A stretch of 35,072 nt of DNA from positions 1 through 35,072 of the forward strand of contig VBNP01000012.1 in NCBI GenBank assembly GCA_005877965.1. The letters are read 5' to 3'. The notes beneath the pieces were generated by a model. The model searched no databases and was not told where the DNA came from. It worked only from the letters and a program-made list of their open reading frames with translations. Source of the stretch: Gammaproteobacteria bacterium (GTDB lineage Bacteria; Pseudomonadota; Gammaproteobacteria; Steroidobacterales; Steroidobacteraceae). Shown one piece after another: positions 34,208-35,072 of this stretch (the first letter of the stretch is position 1; each line of letters opens with the position of its first letter). The position numbers and the translations under genes were made by a program.

Positions 34208-35072
34208 ATGGCAGTCTCCACGTTCCCGCCGGCCACGTCCGCCGCTGCAGCGGTGTCGGCGCCGGCCGAGCTCGTACAGCACTGGATCGGCGGCCGGATC
34301 GCCGGCGGTTCCGGCACCCGCCAGCTGCCGGTATTCGATCCGGCCACGGGCGCCGTGACGCGCCAGGTCGCCCTCGCCAGCGCCGAGGACGTGCGCGCCG
34401 CGGTCGCGAGCGCGCAGGCCGCCTGGCCCGCCTGGGCGGATACCCCGCCGGTGCGGCGTGCGCGGATCCTGGCGCGCTTCCTCGAGCTGCTGAACGAGGA
34501 GCGCGACGCGCTCGCCGCGCTCATCACGAGCGAGCAGGGTAAGGTGTTCTCGGACGCGCAGGGTGAGGTGACGCGCGGCATCGAGAGCCTGGAGTTCGCC
34601 TGCGGCATCCCCCAGCTGCTGAAAGGTGATTTCACCGAGCAGGTCTCGGGCGGCATCGACAACTGGACGGTGCGCCAGCCGCTCGGTGTGGTGGCGGGCA
34701 TCACGCCGTTCAACTTCCCGTGCATGGTGCCCTGCTGGATGTTTCCGCTCGCCCTCGCCTGCGGCGACACCTTCGTGCTCAAGCCCAGCGAGCGCGACCC
34801 GTCGGCATCTCTCGTCATGGCTCGGTTGCTGGCCGAGGCCGGCCTGCCGCCGGGCGTGTTCAACGTGGTGCAGGGCGACAAGGTGGCGGTGGACGCTTTG
34901 CTCAGCGCACCCGAAGTGCGCGCCGTGAGCTTCGTCGGCTCGAGCCCCGTCGCGCACTACATCTACCAGCGCGGCGCGGAAGCCGGCAAGCGTGTCCAGG
35001 CCCTGGGCGGCGCCAAGAACCACATGGTGGTCATGCCGGACGCCGATCTCGAACAGGCGGTCGATGCGCTGA
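34208..35072 (+). CDS. mmsA: Methylmalonate-semialdehyde dehydrogenase (CoA-acylating), 3' end outside window
   Basis: [112 protein letters not shown]. Confidence 0.93.
   Translation, partial: MAVSTFPPATSAAAAVSAPAELVQHWIGGRIAGGSGTRQLPVFDPATGAVTRQVALASAEDVRAAVASAQAAWPAWADTPPVRRARILARFLELLNEERDALAALITSEQGKVFSDAQGEVTRGIESLEFACGIPQLLKGDFTEQVSGGIDNWTVRQPLGVVAGITPFNFPCMVPCWMFPLALACGDTFVLKPSERDPSASLVMARLLAEAGLPPGVFNVVQGDKVAVDALLSAPEVRAVSFVGSSPVAHYIYQRGAEAGKRVQALGGAKNHMVVMPDADLEQAVDAL

Noticed and set aside
34163-35023. 286-aa minus-strand ORF and the 5' extension (34126-34881) of the 2OG-oxygenase ORF
   Set aside because: Both lie antisense to mmsA, which is unambiguous; the oxygenase start is better placed at ATG 34125.

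Overview
High-GC proteobacterial chromosomal window, probably Gammaproteobacteria. No tRNA, rRNA, IS element or CRISPR array was recognised. Main blocks: (i) a cobalamin-riboswitch-led B12 uptake and salvage operon (btuB, a BtuM-like solitary transporter, cobU, cobT, a DUF71/COG2102 ATPase, cobS). (ii) On the minus strand, a GAF-GGDEF diguanylate cyclase, then a c-di-GMP-I (GEMM) riboswitch, then a translationally coupled pair encoding an uncharacterised multi-pass coiled-coil membrane protein and a MIDAS-containing vWA lipoprotein. This apparent local c-di-GMP circuit with an unknown effector is my best candidate for an undescribed system. (iii) A FixJ-type regulator and a REC-histidine kinase. 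(iv) A divergent S8 protease facing an S53 (sedolisin) gene that looks broken by a frameshifting deletion across the catalytic Glu/Asp region. (v) A DedA-rhodanese fusion, and an Ig/beta-propeller lipoprotein with a switch-like structured leader. (vi) Housekeeping and stress genes (bacterioferritin, GPx, ketopantoate reductase, M3 peptidase, SlyD, SLT, carboxylesterase, 2OG-Fe(II) oxygenase, mmsA). (vii) Two YXWGXW-repeat proteins with internal DNA repeats. Three small membrane-protein ORFs (46, 31 and 31 aa), absent from the supplied ORF track, were found by reading intergenic DNA. All assignments come from reading the sequence and from memory of protein and RNA families; no searches were run.
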